DNA from: Epiperipatus broadwayi
Taxonomy: Eukaryota; Onychophora; Udeonychophora; Euonychophora; Peripatidae
Length of the DNA: 64,000 nt
Assembly (NCBI GenBank): GCA_028023455.1
Contig: JAQFVV010000002.1
Span: 33,977,706-34,041,705, forward strand
Direction: 5' to 3'
The notes beneath the pieces were generated by a model. It was not told the origin of the DNA. It worked only from the letters and a program-made list of their open reading frames with translations, and ran no database searches. Position numbers and translations under genes: made by a program. Of the stretch, positions 1 through 11,475 are shown piece by piece. The stretch's first letter is position 1; each line of letters starts with the position of its first letter.

Positions 1-1715
1 CACCTACACATTAGCTTTGGCATATATAAGCATACCATTTCCTGACACACACACACACATAGTGTGACTTGTATATATTAACATAATTTCAAAATGACTA
101 TGAGCTATTCTGAAGAGAAAGGCTGGGCCTCATAATTAATCATCTCTTAATATTAAATTAATCTTCAGTTAATAAATGTAAATATAACTTTTAAATAGTC
201 TCAATTAGATGAAATAATGCAGAAGTATTGAAAACCCCTAGTGAGCTATATGTAAACTAACTATCAGTAAATGTAAAATGTCAAATAAGTCTATGTATAT
301 TTTATATTTCATCATATATAAGCATACTATTTCTGACATACTTATATGTAGAGTATTTGTAATAATGTATAGTTAATGTTATTAAAGCTTTTTAATTACA
401 TATATTCCATTTTTCATTGTGTATAAATGGATGTTTAAACATAAATGAAAATCATCTGCCCAAATTATATATATTTGTCTGCATGTATAAATATATATTT
501 GAATTCATTTAGGTTTGGAGTTGCTTGCTATTATTATTTTAGCATTGATATTTCAGCTAGATCACACATCATTATGCAAGTAGAACTGTGGCCAATAGCA
601 GTTGTTTGAGATATATAGCAGAAAATAAGGTCTGATATCATTTTCCTATTAGCAGTTATGGAGCCATCCATATTAGCCAAATGATAATAGATAAGATCTG
701 GCCAAACAGAAGTGGTTAGATAGTAATATAATCACATATGCGGATAAAACTAAAAATTTTATATTTTTCATTTGTAAAATTTTTATTTTGATCTGCAAAT
801 ACTTATATATAATACAAATAAGATGTTCATTAATTAAAAACTATTGTAATAATAATAAAAATAATAAATACAACAGTAATTAACTATTATATACCATCTT
901 TCAATCTGAAAAAGTATGTATGGCAGTTGAGGAAGGTTAATCCTCCTGTACTCTGACAGATTTCTTTGTTCTCACTAGATTTAAGTTTTCAACTTTCATT
1001 TTAATATTAAATCATTACTACTTATCAGAATATAATAAATTCAGCCTTATTTGATAGATATTTTTGTTTAGAAATTAAATAAATTTTAAAAAAATCACAC
1101 TTAATTATCAGAATTATTTTAAAAATTAGATTAATCAAAACAAATTAGTGGTTACATCATCAAATTTCAATTGGAGTAGATTCAATTTGCAAAATGAACA
1201 AAATCTTCTTTGTTTGATGTTTGTTTTAAAAATCTGAATAAAACATTTTTAATATCTAGTAAATCTATCACTTTATGCTTTAAAAGTTTAATTTTTTTTC
1301 ATAATTTTTATGATATCGCTAAATGTTATAACTGACTGTTGAGTGACATCATTTCTAAACCGTTGTATTCCCTGCAACTGTAATCTCTATGGTAACAATA
1401 TTCAGGACAATATATTTTTTTTATATTTAAAAATAAAACATTTCTGTAAAAAATAAATATAATATATATTTTTTGATTTCTAATAATTATTATACAATTA
1501 TGATACAAAAATAATCATAAACTTTCCAAAAACCAAGTTTTTAGACTATCGTAATATGTTCTCAAAGTAATCTCACTAAGTTTGAGATTGCCTAATATAC
1601 AAAGACTAGGCATCAATGTGCAGTTTCAGATATTTTGAAATTCCCACTTATTCGATTATCCTGGCATCTTTTGAATTTTTTTGAAATTAACATATTACAA
1701 AAAAATATATACATA
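1..1715. other. AT-rich non-coding DNA, nothing identified
   Basis: A/T-rich intergenic-like sequence with short (CA)n and (TA)n tracts. The only open frame of note (about 60 codons near 1326-1508) is low-complexity and unlike any family I know. I see no exon, RNA gene or recognisable transposon. Confidence 0.6.
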
Positions 1716-1810
1716 ATTTTTTTTATATGTTAAAGTGTCAGCCGGGAAACGAACTCCAGGACAATTACCTGTAAGGCAGCTGTGCTAACCACTCAGCCAC
1801 CAATGCTTGA
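1716..1810 (-). repeat. tRNA-derived SINE (family S), degenerate
   Basis: Read on the minus strand, this has a tRNA-like head (A-box-like segment GGCTGAGTGGTTAGCACAGC, then a B-box-like segment ending in CCCGGC) and a short tail of the form TGACA...TATAAAAAAA. The same layout recurs at 7362, 10131, 22305, 46810 and 49451. It lacks a mature tRNA cloverleaf, so it is a retroposed repeat, not a tRNA gene. Confidence 0.75.
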
Positions 1811-4184
1811 CTACATAAATTTTAAAGCAGTAAAAAATATAATAGCAAAATTTCTCAGTAGAGGGTGCAAAATACAAATTTAATATCTAAATATCTCAGA
1901 CATGGGTCTATCACTTAAGAAGGATTAGTTACGTAAAGATGCTTATAAAAAAGGCATATGACTTTATATCTTGGGAGTCCATAAGAAATTCCAGCACCAG
2001 ACATTGAGTGCCAAAATCAATACTAGGATCTCTCAATTCCAAATCAGATATTCTACCAACTGCATCAAACTGCACAGAGTGGTATGTTTATAATGAAGTC
2101 TAACAGACCCATAGTGTATCACACATAGCAATTTTATTTTAAATAAATTATTTACAGTGAAACTGTGATATATACTCTATCACTATACATTACTTTAATA
2201 ATATGTTATTCAATAAAAAAAGAAACAAATGAAATATGTAAAAAATGAAAAAGCATTTAAATTAGTAAAGTTAATTAAATTTTTGATGTGGCAGCAGCCA
2301 TTTTTCTATCTTGAAGAAAGCCAATATATGATTTACTTTTGTTTTTACAGAATATATTTTATGTAATAAAATGTGCTCTTAAGTATAAATCTATACATTT
2401 TATGAATTAAAAAACATTCCATATTTACGTATTAGATCTGCTACACATGTTGTGATGGTAGAATGCCATTCTTTTCTCCAGTAGGGGAGGGAAAGATGCT
2501 TGTGACAGTAGAATTCCATATTTCTGACTTTTCAATATGGCATTCTGCATCCCAAACACCCCCTCTCTGTCTCTCATGGGAGAAAGATATAGCAATCAGT
2601 CATGGCACACACAAGCAGCAGGTATAATATGTAAGTACCAAAAATTCATATTTTTGTCAAGGATTAAATAAAAACTAGTCTTTAGTAATTGCAGGAATTA
2701 CAAAACATTCTTGAATTGCATCAAATAGCTTAAAGTGTAAAGAGTTTAACCAAGAATTTAAAATGAGCAACAACAAATAGATTAATCAAAACAATTAGAG
2801 ACTGTTGTTTATTGGTAATTACTGTTGGAGCATCTCTGGAGGGAAAGCATGTTGAAAAAAAAGTATATTATCCAGAAAGTGTTTAATCATGATAAAAGTC
2901 TAATACTTTACTATTCATTTTATTTTTTAAAAAAATATTAAAGATACAGTCCAGTAAGTTTTTATTACTTTTATTTTTAGAATGAATAAATATATATAGT
3001 AAATGTATATGTATATATTGTGCCACAATTTATTACTATATTACTTCAAATTTAAGTTGCAGTAGGATTTTAAAATTGGAAAAAAATATAAAAATGATTT
3101 TATAATAGGTATTGAAACATAACAAACCTTTTTATTTACATAAATAGGAATTAAAAGAAAAGTGCAAACTGGGAACTCCAAATAAACTGCTATCAATGAT
3201 CATAATTCTATGTGCATGTGTAAAGCAAAGGTGATCATTGAGGAATGGGAGATCAACAGAAATAAAATTATTAAAATATTCATTTTGAATTTAAACCACA
3301 TTCTTATTTTATGTCTTCATAATTTAAATAAAAAGTGGGACTTAAATTCAAAGTAATACAGTATTAATAATTACATTACTGTTATTTTTAAAAATTGTGT
3401 GTACTATAATCTTAATTTATATATGCATATTATACACACAAAATATCTAAGTTATATATATATATGTGTGTGTGTATGCATGACAAAAGTACTACGCACT
3501 TGCAGTTAGGAAAATAAAAATATCCTATTGGAATCAAAACTTATCAACAAAATGTGAGTTATTATATGTGATGTGTGATATACAATGCATGTGAGTGTGT
3601 GTGGGATGGGAGTGGGGGTTATATCATGCTACACTGTAATAAACAAACTGTAAATTAAGCTACTCTACAAAATCATTGCATTTTTATAAAAACATTTTTG
3701 ACCATTCAATTAATTTATTTCAGGTAAAGAGAGTAACATTTTCATAAAAAAAAATTAATTTCCTTGGAATTTTTTGAAATACTTGTAATTTTGATTTGTA
3801 ATTACATCTAATGATGTATAATAACTATTCACTTTAAAACAACATTCAGGAACTTGTTTCGTTAGAAAGTTCATAACATTTCAGAATTGATGACAAACAT
3901 TATATATACAATCATTAAAACCAGACAGCACTTAGACAATCCCAATATCAATACCAATCAACAATTTCAAACTGTTGTCATGGCAACCTCCTTTTAACAA
4001 TACACTTCTTATATATATATACAAGTAAATTTTAATTAAATTTTAAGTATTGGAAAAAATAAAACTGTGAATAGTACTATGACATCATAAAATTACTTTG
4101 TTTGTATGCCTCTCTATTTTATTTGTGTCTGTGCCAAGTGAACAACTTTGAGGTACCCCATTATGCTACTAATGTTAGCTATAT
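1811..4184. other. AT-rich non-coding DNA with minor repeats
   Basis: No gene seen. Around 1990-2070 the minus strand has a weak tRNA-like A-box segment (CAGTTGGTAGAATATCTGA), probably an old SINE. Around 2459-2546 a short inverted repeat (AGAATGCCAT / ATGGCATTCT) encloses C-rich sequence. A single minus-strand copy of the repeat described at 28985 lies near 3915-4005. Confidence 0.5.
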
Positions 4185-4560
4185 TATCCGAATGAAGATA
4201 CGGTGATTTGAAAGAGATTAAAGTATGTTAAGTGTTACATGATCATTATCAAAATTAAATTAATAAAATATCAATATTCTAAGTACTAATAATTTTAATT
4301 ATGCATAATTTTACTGCTGATTAAATATATAATGTGTATGAATATAATCACTTCGCAGAGCAATCTCATCCAAATGGTATTTGAATTGATTTGCAAGCAA
4401 ATTACATATTTAATCAGTAGTAAAAATTATTTATGCATGATTAAAATTAGTAGTACTTAAAATATTAATATTTTATTAATTTAATTTTAATTCATTAAAA
4501 TCTGTTTGATAATCAATGTGTTTGGATGAGATTATATTGTGAAGTGACAATATTCTAAGT
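4185..4560. repeat. Foldback (inverted-repeat) element
   Basis: Two imperfect arms are inverted around about 4380. The left arm runs from an AT-rich part near 4247 to GAATATAATCACTTC near 4339; the right arm (about 4408-4560) carries their complements, including GTTTGGATGAGATTATATTG. There is no coding capacity. It is probably a foldback or MITE-type non-autonomous DNA element; I could not define target-site duplications. Confidence 0.6.
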
Positions 4561-5164
4561 ACATTTTTACCTTTAACTGCTATTAAAATGAAATTACAAA
4601 TCAGTATTCTTCTAAACTAATAAAATTCTAGTGATAAACAATTTATTTTTAATTGTGAAGAATGTAATCAACTTCCATTTATGCGCTGTTTAGAAATGTG
4701 CATCAAAATCTTCGTGCACTCACCCGTCAGTAAAAGTTTAAAAGCACCAGATTATAATTATTTCTGCATTTAGTAATAATAGGTTTACAATAACTTACTT
4801 TGTAAGTAGCACATTTGTCTAATTTATAGTAACTAAAGTTCTAGACAATTATTATTTATTTATAAAAATGCCAAGTGAGGTTAAAGCACAAATTAGTAAA
4901 TTGGCAAAATTAGTTTTTTTAATTGATGAGGCTAAGAAAAATTTTAGATTTTTTTCAATTGCCTAAATTAAATCTATTCAAGAATCCTCAATGTGTTATT
5001 CTGAAAAATATGTTATATTATTATCTCTATATGCAGATCTTGAAAGCCCAAATTTTGCATGCATTAGGCACTACTTCATAATCGTCAATCCTTGGAAAGT
5101 CAACAATAGCTCTGGATATCCAGAATTAAAAATAATACTAAATATCCACTATTAATTATAGCTT

Positions 5165-5612
5165 TTAACATGACATCATCATCATCATCATTTTCAATCA
5201 TTATATATACTGCAGGAAGAAAATCTCCCAAAGTTCAATCCATCTCTGCTAATCTCTAACCTCTCTTCTCCACATCAGCCCAGAACACTTTCTTATTTCA
5301 TCTCTCCATCTTACATGCAGTCTCTTTCTAGGTCTTTTACAATCACTTGGAATCCAGTTTAAGATTTCAATATGTCCAGCCCAACTCCACTTTTTCTCTT
5401 AATTCTTTCAATAATATCAGTAACACTGTTTGTTCCCTCACCCATATATTTTATTTTTAATCTCTTTTTTACTTCTAACATATGTTTCTCCTTGTTTTGT
5501 GATGTGGTCTGAAGTCTCTGGTATTACTCTTCTGTAGATCCGTAAGTAAGAACTTGTAATACATATTTATTAAAAACCTTCCTTTTCAAACACATAGGTA
5601 TATACATGTAAA
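5165..5612 (-). pseudogene. RTE-type LINE, 3' fragment (reverse transcriptase C-terminal region)
   Basis: On the minus strand this is the 3' part of the RTE-like LINE also seen at 18466, 51281 and 58285. Translated pieces correspond to the segment after the polymerase palm (LKR.VFNKC..PVLTY, then RLQT.QR, then a tryptophan-rich tail). It ends in a (GAT)n-type 3' tail, visible on the plus strand as catcatcatcatcat at 5176-5190. There are many frameshifts, so it is non-functional and 5'-truncated as most LINE copies are. Confidence 0.75.
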
Positions 5613-6294
5613 AATATCAATTACCAAGTATTTAAGAGTTGTTTTTTCCTTTAGTATCTTAACTATTTCGTTCCACTTAAGAAAACGATTTGCATTAAAG
5701 TTTAAATAAATACTTTTGAAATACAATATACTGTTATAGAAGTAATTGCTATTACGAAATAAAAAAAAACTTTTATTATCAAAAATTTAATTATTGTTTT
5801 AAAACAAATTTTTACTTGGAACAACTGTATAATTGAATTTGTTTTTAACTACCATAAGAGTTTAGAAACATTTTATATTGCCTAGATAAAATAATTTAAT
5901 TTGTTAATGGTCTCTTATCCATAATAATTTTATTGCTTTTGTGCTTAATTAAACAAATAACCTCCAGAATATTTACCCATAGTGAATAATTTTAAAGTTA
6001 GTGTATACATCAAGAAGAAAATACAACTAAGAAATCATTTTAAAATATAAATGTTAAATCATTCGTAAAATTGAAAGATAAAACCATTTTCTGCTGCTTT
6101 TATAGTTATAGACATTATTTAATGTTCATTCTTCTTTATAGCTAACAGTCCTTGCGAAAATTGCAAACCAGAAATGAATATATATATATAGATAACTGAC
6201 ATATATCCGATAAACAATTTAGAATTTAAACGTTATTTAAATATTAAATAAATAAATTTTAATTTTTTTATTATTTATATCTAAATAATTTTTA
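5613..6294. other. AT-rich non-coding DNA, nothing identified
   Basis: A/T-rich with homopolymer runs and stop codons in all frames. No recognisable repeat or gene. Confidence 0.5.
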
Positions 6295-6838
6295 ATATAT
6301 AGGGTATATGAGCACAGACTTTCTCACCACTCTATCTCACATCACTGATATACTTGAACACATATATGTCCAAAAGATAAATAATCACCAACATAGGTAT
6401 TTCATGCTAAACCAGCAATCATCAGTTGGTCCAGATTATCATCTCCACACATATATGCAATAAGTGCTCAGATATATATTAAGATAGCCAATCTTCATAT
6501 TTTAACGGACGGTCTTCAATCCACTCCACACTCCAACTCTTCAAACGTCCATCCAATTGAAAATCTGAATGGAACGCTCAAAGGCCACACTGAGGCCGAG
6601 ATTCTTGAACACATATATGTCGAAAAGATAAATAATCACCAATATTCTATTTCATGCTAAACCAACAATCATCATTTGCTCCAGATTATCATCTCCACAC
6701 ACATACGCAATAAGTGCTCATATATATATATTAAGATAGCCAATCTTCATACTTTAATGGACGGGCTTCAATCTATTCCATATTCTGATCTTCAACTGTC
6801 CATCCGATTGAAGTATGTGCTCATATACCCTATATATT
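6295..6838. mobile_element. MITE with 25-bp terminal inverted repeats and an internal tandem duplication
   Basis: The ends are inverted copies of ATATATAGGGTATATGAGCA (6295 inward and 6838 inward). Inside, a unit of about 250 bp occurs twice in direct orientation (about 6350-6560 and 6603-6810), beginning TTGAACACATATATGTC and ending in a CGGACGG/GACGGGC-rich piece. It has no open reading frame, so it is a non-autonomous DNA element. A diverged relative with the same internal phrase (GTGCTAAACCAGCA) lies at 36985-37320, and another piece at 51475-51545. Confidence 0.7.
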
Positions 6839-7361
6839 GATGCAGGTATATAATAGGCCTGTATTTCTGTTACTAAATAATATTTGTAAAATAAAAATTA
6901 TTTATAAAGAAAGAGTTATATTAATGTTTATTTCTTTCTGTTGAAAATTAGTATAGAAATTATCTGAAATATAAGAGAGCAGTGAATGTAGAAAAACTAT
7001 TTTAATAATACAGAAATTCTCTCTGAAGATATTAAATTTACGCAATACTGTAAGCATCTACTTCAAAATCTAATCCAGCAGATCAGATTTTAAACCAATT
7101 TTAATTTCAATAACATTAATAATAAACACTATAAAAGTAATTTAATTTTTAAAAGCATATTTTCAATCATGTATAGAATACAGTTCAAATGAAATCCAAT
7201 TTCTCCAATGTGATCCGTAACTTCATATTTTTTTGAAATCTTTCTTTCATCACCCGTCTCACATGCTGTCATATGTCTTAGCAACTGTGCAGTTTAACTA
7301 TTGCAGCTTTTTATTATGTCAGTGATATCTGATTGTTCTCTTATTCATATATATTGAATCC
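6839..7361. other. AT-rich non-coding DNA, nothing identified
   Basis: No open frame, RNA signal or recognisable repeat apart from short TA/TG microsatellite sequence at the right edge. Confidence 0.5.
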
Positions 7362-7459
7362 TTTATATATATGTGTGTGTGTGTCAAAGCGTTGACCGGG
7401 AGCGAACCTGGGCCGGCAGCTTGGAGTGCAGCTATGCTAACCGCTAGGCCACCATTGAG
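7362..7459 (-). repeat. tRNA-derived SINE (family S)
   Basis: Minus-strand copy. The tRNA-like head contains GGTGGCCTAGCGGTTAGCAT (A-box region) and a B-box-like GGTTCGCTCCCGG, followed by TCAACGCTTTGACAC and a TG/TA-rich tail. It is one of the better preserved copies. Confidence 0.8.
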
Positions 7460-8171
7460 TCCTTCTTGTTACTTTAAATGCACATGTCTATATTTTAATG
7501 TATGTTTGAAGTTTAAATCTAGATATATAAGTAAGCATTGGCAAATATATTTAATAAAAATCTTTTTTTTTCATGCATATAGAAATATTTTATTTAATAA
7601 TGGGTTATTTCCTATATATAAAAAAAAAACGACCCATTCAATATTACTTCTGTGATTAATTTAAAGTATTGTGTTTTTATCAATATTAATAATGTAATCA
7701 AAGCATATGTGTTGTTCACTTTTGATCATGTTTATGACTGATAAAAAAAATTCTTTCTTATGTAAAATTAAATTCAAAAATACAAAAATTAAATAGTATA
7801 TCTTTTGCATATGTTTGTCCATATATGTAACAAAATAGTTTCTTTATATCATATAGCTGAGATGAGGTCCAATAGTGAGAACAATACTTGGCACTGAAAG
7901 TTCACTCAACTGTATGATATAAAGAAAAGAAAGAAACCACTCTTTATGCATACAGACAAACATATGCAAAAGAGTTATGTAGTAAAGTAAAGGGAAAATT
8001 ATTATATATATCAAGGAATGTATTTTATATGCTTGTTTAATTATTATTATTATTATTAATTCATTTTTATATTCATAAAGAAATATCCAGGAATTAGTAA
8101 GAATAATAATTTCAAGTTGGAAAGTTTGACACATTTTATTTTTGATTAGCCTTGCCAGATTTATGAATATA
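7460..8171. other. AT-rich non-coding DNA, nothing identified
   Basis: Includes an open minus-strand frame of 112 codons (7844-8182) made of isoleucine/leucine/tyrosine-rich low-complexity sequence with an ATT repeat. I see no family resemblance and treat it as a chance frame. Confidence 0.5.
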
Positions 8172-9286
8172 CCTGGTCTCATTTTACGCGATAGATAGGT
8201 TCCTCAGAAAACACGCGCAAACGAAATCGCACAAAAATAGACATAACTTGTCTTGAAAAAGGGGGGATACGGACTGTGATTTTTCAAAAGTCACATAAAA
8301 GCAAAGCACCAATGTAAAATTACTTTAAAATTCGCGCAAAAAAAATAAAATAAAATAAAATATGACTAATAAAAAATTTCAAATTTAAAAAAAATTGATA
8401 TAAGACAAACTTTTTTTAACTATAATATTTAATTTTATTCAAAATAATATATTTTTATGCATAATTTACAGTACAGTAATTTACATTTTTTATACACGTT
8501 TTAATTATTATCACTATTTGCCAATAAACAGGTTCGTTTGCAAACTGGTAAAAAATCGGATTCTTCACAAGTGAAAATACAACTAGCGCAACTTCACACT
8601 CATGTTGTGTTAATGGTTTTCTGGTGACAATGTAATTAGTAATTAATCTTTGAGATGATGATTTTATTAACTGTTTATGAAACTAACAACTAAAAATTAA
8701 ATTCTTATTTTTGTCTTTAATTTTTTAATTTTCAATTCCGTTTAAAAATCAAATTACATTTCACATCACATTAATTTCAAGTCACCATAAGTAATTTTTA
8801 AATTGTTAATTACAATTAAAAATCAGATTTTAATTTTTAATTGTCAAATTTAATTGTGCCCACTGCTATTACTCATCTTTTAAAAATAAACTTGTGGACA
8901 CTAAATGATTAATAATTGATTACGTTCTTTTTTAAAAAGCAAAAACAGAATGTGATTTAAAATGCAAAATTAACACGCATAATGTTTGAACAAATTTACA
9001 TTATAATCTTGTAAAATTTAATGTGTGTATACATAAAATGTGGAAATCATGATTTTAATTTCATTATTGTATACAATCTTACTATTATAAAGCACTGAAA
9101 ATATTGGAAATTACTAAGATGAAAGTCGAATTCCAATAATGTGCTATTACTTTCAATATGACATAAGTGCACAAAATTTATTATTTAAAGTAATAGTGCA
9201 TTATCGGAGTTCGACTTCCAAAGTAACATGAATCATGTAACTTCAAAATCGCGTTAAATAAGTCCGCATAAAAAGAGATCCAGAAG
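8172..9286 (+). mobile_element. pogo/Tigger-like MITE, copy 1
   Basis: Bounded by inverted repeats of the form CCTGG(G)TCTC(A/G)TTTTATGCG and flanked by TA on both sides, as expected for Tc1/mariner/pogo insertions. The copy at 44225-45288 is the same element in opposite orientation; shared inner blocks include the segment with CGTTTGCAAACTGGTAAAAA. No transposase frame is present. An inner palindrome (9121-9156 with 9195-9228) surrounds a short spacer. The assignment to pogo/Tigger rests on end sequence and TA target and is an inference. Confidence 0.75.
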
Positions 9287-9561
9287 TATTATAATTAGTA
9301 CAAAAGAGATTTATAAGATGTAATAAACTACTACCCGGCTCAAAAGAAAGGAGATCCAAAAAAATTAAATTTAAAAAAAGTTAGAAAAGCCAATTTTAAA
9401 CGTATTTTCAGTCGGGATAAAAATCCTATAGGAATGATCACACCCTGGCATCCCTCCCCTAGCAATTTATTATAAATTTCAGTTTTAAACTCACAAATAA
9501 ATTATAAATATAAAATACAAACTTACATAAATATCACAAATTAAAAATAATTATAATGATC
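9287..9561. other. AT-rich non-coding DNA, nothing identified
   Basis: Short unique stretch between the MITE and the gamma-family fragment. No open frame or repeat recognised. Confidence 0.4.
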
Positions 9562-9732
9562 TGAAAGTGAAATTAAAGTTAGAGATAGTGAATGCTTGCT
9601 CTGACGTTTATGTAAACAAACTTACGCTTGACAGTGTTTTTGGTAAAACACCATCTATTGACATAAATACAAGTGTTAGCCAGTTTTTAACTTGTTTTTT
9701 TTGTTTTTCATATATATATAAATGGCTTACAT
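9562..9732 (+). repeat. Gamma ribozyme-repeat fragment beginning at the cleavage site
   Basis: The sequence from 9562 on (TGAAAGTGAAATTAAAGTTA) matches the strand downstream of the hammerhead cleavage site in the gamma repeat at 48.5-48.9 kb. It continues through the CTGACGTTTATGTAAACAAA block and the AAAACACC/ATTTATG region to a (TA)n edge. Nothing upstream of 9562 resembles the ribozyme. The copy therefore starts where self-cleavage would release the 5' end of the RNA. Confidence 0.7.
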
Positions 9733-10130
9733 GTGAATAAGGGCATCTGACATAATGATTCAAATAACTGCAATTTAAAATAGTAAACATATACATACCC
9801 GATGAATTAAACTTTTATTAACTAACAGGTTGACATTTTCTATTGTTCTCCCTGTTGGTAATTTTTGTAAACTTTCAATATTTGTTAAAAATATAAGTTT
9901 ATAAATGAAAAACATTCTAAAAAATTAGCTTTGAACTATGAAAATATTGAAAAAGTAATAATAAATAGAGTACATAATGAAACCAAAAAACCTTTTTCAT
10001 TATTCGACAATAGGCAGGAAAACAGTCAAATAAGTCATTCCAGAAAATTAAGAATCTTTATTACTCAAAATTAGTTTTAAAATGGACACAAATAAATGTG
10101 AAGTCCTGATAAATCCATCAAATTCTGCAT
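9733..10130. other. AT-rich non-coding DNA, nothing identified
   Basis: No gene or repeat recognised. Confidence 0.4.
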
Positions 10131-10223
10131 AAGCGTTGGTGGTCTAGTGGTAAGCATAGCTGCCTTTTAGGCAGCTGGCTCAGGTTTGCTTCCCGGTCAA
10201 TGCATTTGACATATGAAAAAAAA
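10131..10223 (+). repeat. tRNA-derived SINE (family S)
   Basis: Plus-strand copy with a readable head: GGTGGTCTAGTGGTAAGCAT, an anticodon-arm-like GCTGCCTTTTAGGCAGC, and B-box-like GGTTTGCTTCCCGG. It is followed by TCAATGCATTTGACATATG and an A-run. This is the best guide to the family consensus in the window. Confidence 0.85.
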
Positions 10224-11315
10224 TTGCATATAGAATCTTGAAATATTTCAAAAATCTTAACACAACATCTGTGCAGACATTAGCAATGAGTTTCATGGGT
10301 ATCACATAGCAGCCATGGCCTTCTTTGTTGCTCTTACACAAGAATTTGTTGTCTTCTGTTTTTAAAAATAAAACCTATATGTATAAAAGTGTAATCATGT
10401 ATACTTATGTTTTTAACAATTAATATAATTGTTGTATAAAAATAATTATGAATCTTTAATAAAGTATGCAAAAAGTCAATTTATTTGTCTTTCCAAAAAT
10501 CTTCTAGAAATAATCTCACAAATACTCTTGATACCAGATTACAAAAAACTAAATCCATCAAACACATGGAGGCTACATTAAATTATACAGACTTTGCCAT
10601 CTATATCTGTAGATTTTTTAAATTTTATACATTAATATTATGTTAATTTTGTTTTCAAGCATCAAATGAGTGTGCATGTCAGAAAAATTACATTAAAGAT
10701 TACACAGAAATATGATTTAAGGTGGAAAAATTACAGCGCCATCTACAAACAAAACCCACATAATACACTGAACCTCATATTAATAAACATAATATATTAA
10801 ATGTTATAGCATTAATTTAATAATTAATAACTAAGTGCAATTTCCAGAATTATTTTAATTAGTTTTGATAAACTGGGATATTCGACATTTGCTAAAACTT
10901 ATCAGAATACAGAGGTTTGGACCCCAAACAGATCTAAAAAACTGAGACATCTGGAACTCTACTTTTGACTGACTTTATTAATTTAGATGGCAAATATTCT
11001 TGGCAAGGCTGTATATGTAATTATTAATGCAAAAATTAAAAATGTATATCTTTTTTATATTTTTTATGTTATGTTTTTAAAAGATCATACATATTTTATT
11101 GTTTAATTTAACTAGTTATTAAATTAAACATTTTTATGCATTCTATATATTTTACTCCAGTTTGAATAATTAATGGATATTAAATAATATTATGTCCAAC
11201 CCCTGATTGGTTTCTGGTGGTTATCTTTCTTCAGGTATAATGTTTTACTTGTGCATATATGAATCTTATATAACAAATAAATATCTATTTATATAGATAT
11301 GTAAATACTTTTATA
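10224..11315. other. AT-rich non-coding DNA, nothing identified
   Basis: No open frame above background and no recognised repeat. Confidence 0.45.
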
Positions 11316-11475
11316 GAAAGGCTTTAACCTTTATTATATGTGCCTTGAACATCTATAATAGTCAAATGATGTCCTTTTTTGACTATAGAGGGACCTCTCA
11401 AACCTTGACACCAGATAGTGATTTTAGAAAGACAAAAATAGCCATCTTACTTTTTCTAAAAGTATTTATATACTT
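11316..11475 (+). repeat. Unclassified interspersed repeat X, copy 1
   Basis: Shares a block of about 150 bp with 19255-19415 (same strand) and 59840-59965 (opposite strand). Common phrases are CTATAATAGTCAAA, ATAGAGGGACCTCTCAAACC and TTGACACCA. It is non-coding and of unknown class. Confidence 0.65.

Noticed and set aside
10131-10223. Possible tRNA gene
   Set aside because: The head lacks proper acceptor pairing and is followed by the shared SINE tail. The same unit recurs at five other places, so it is a SINE.
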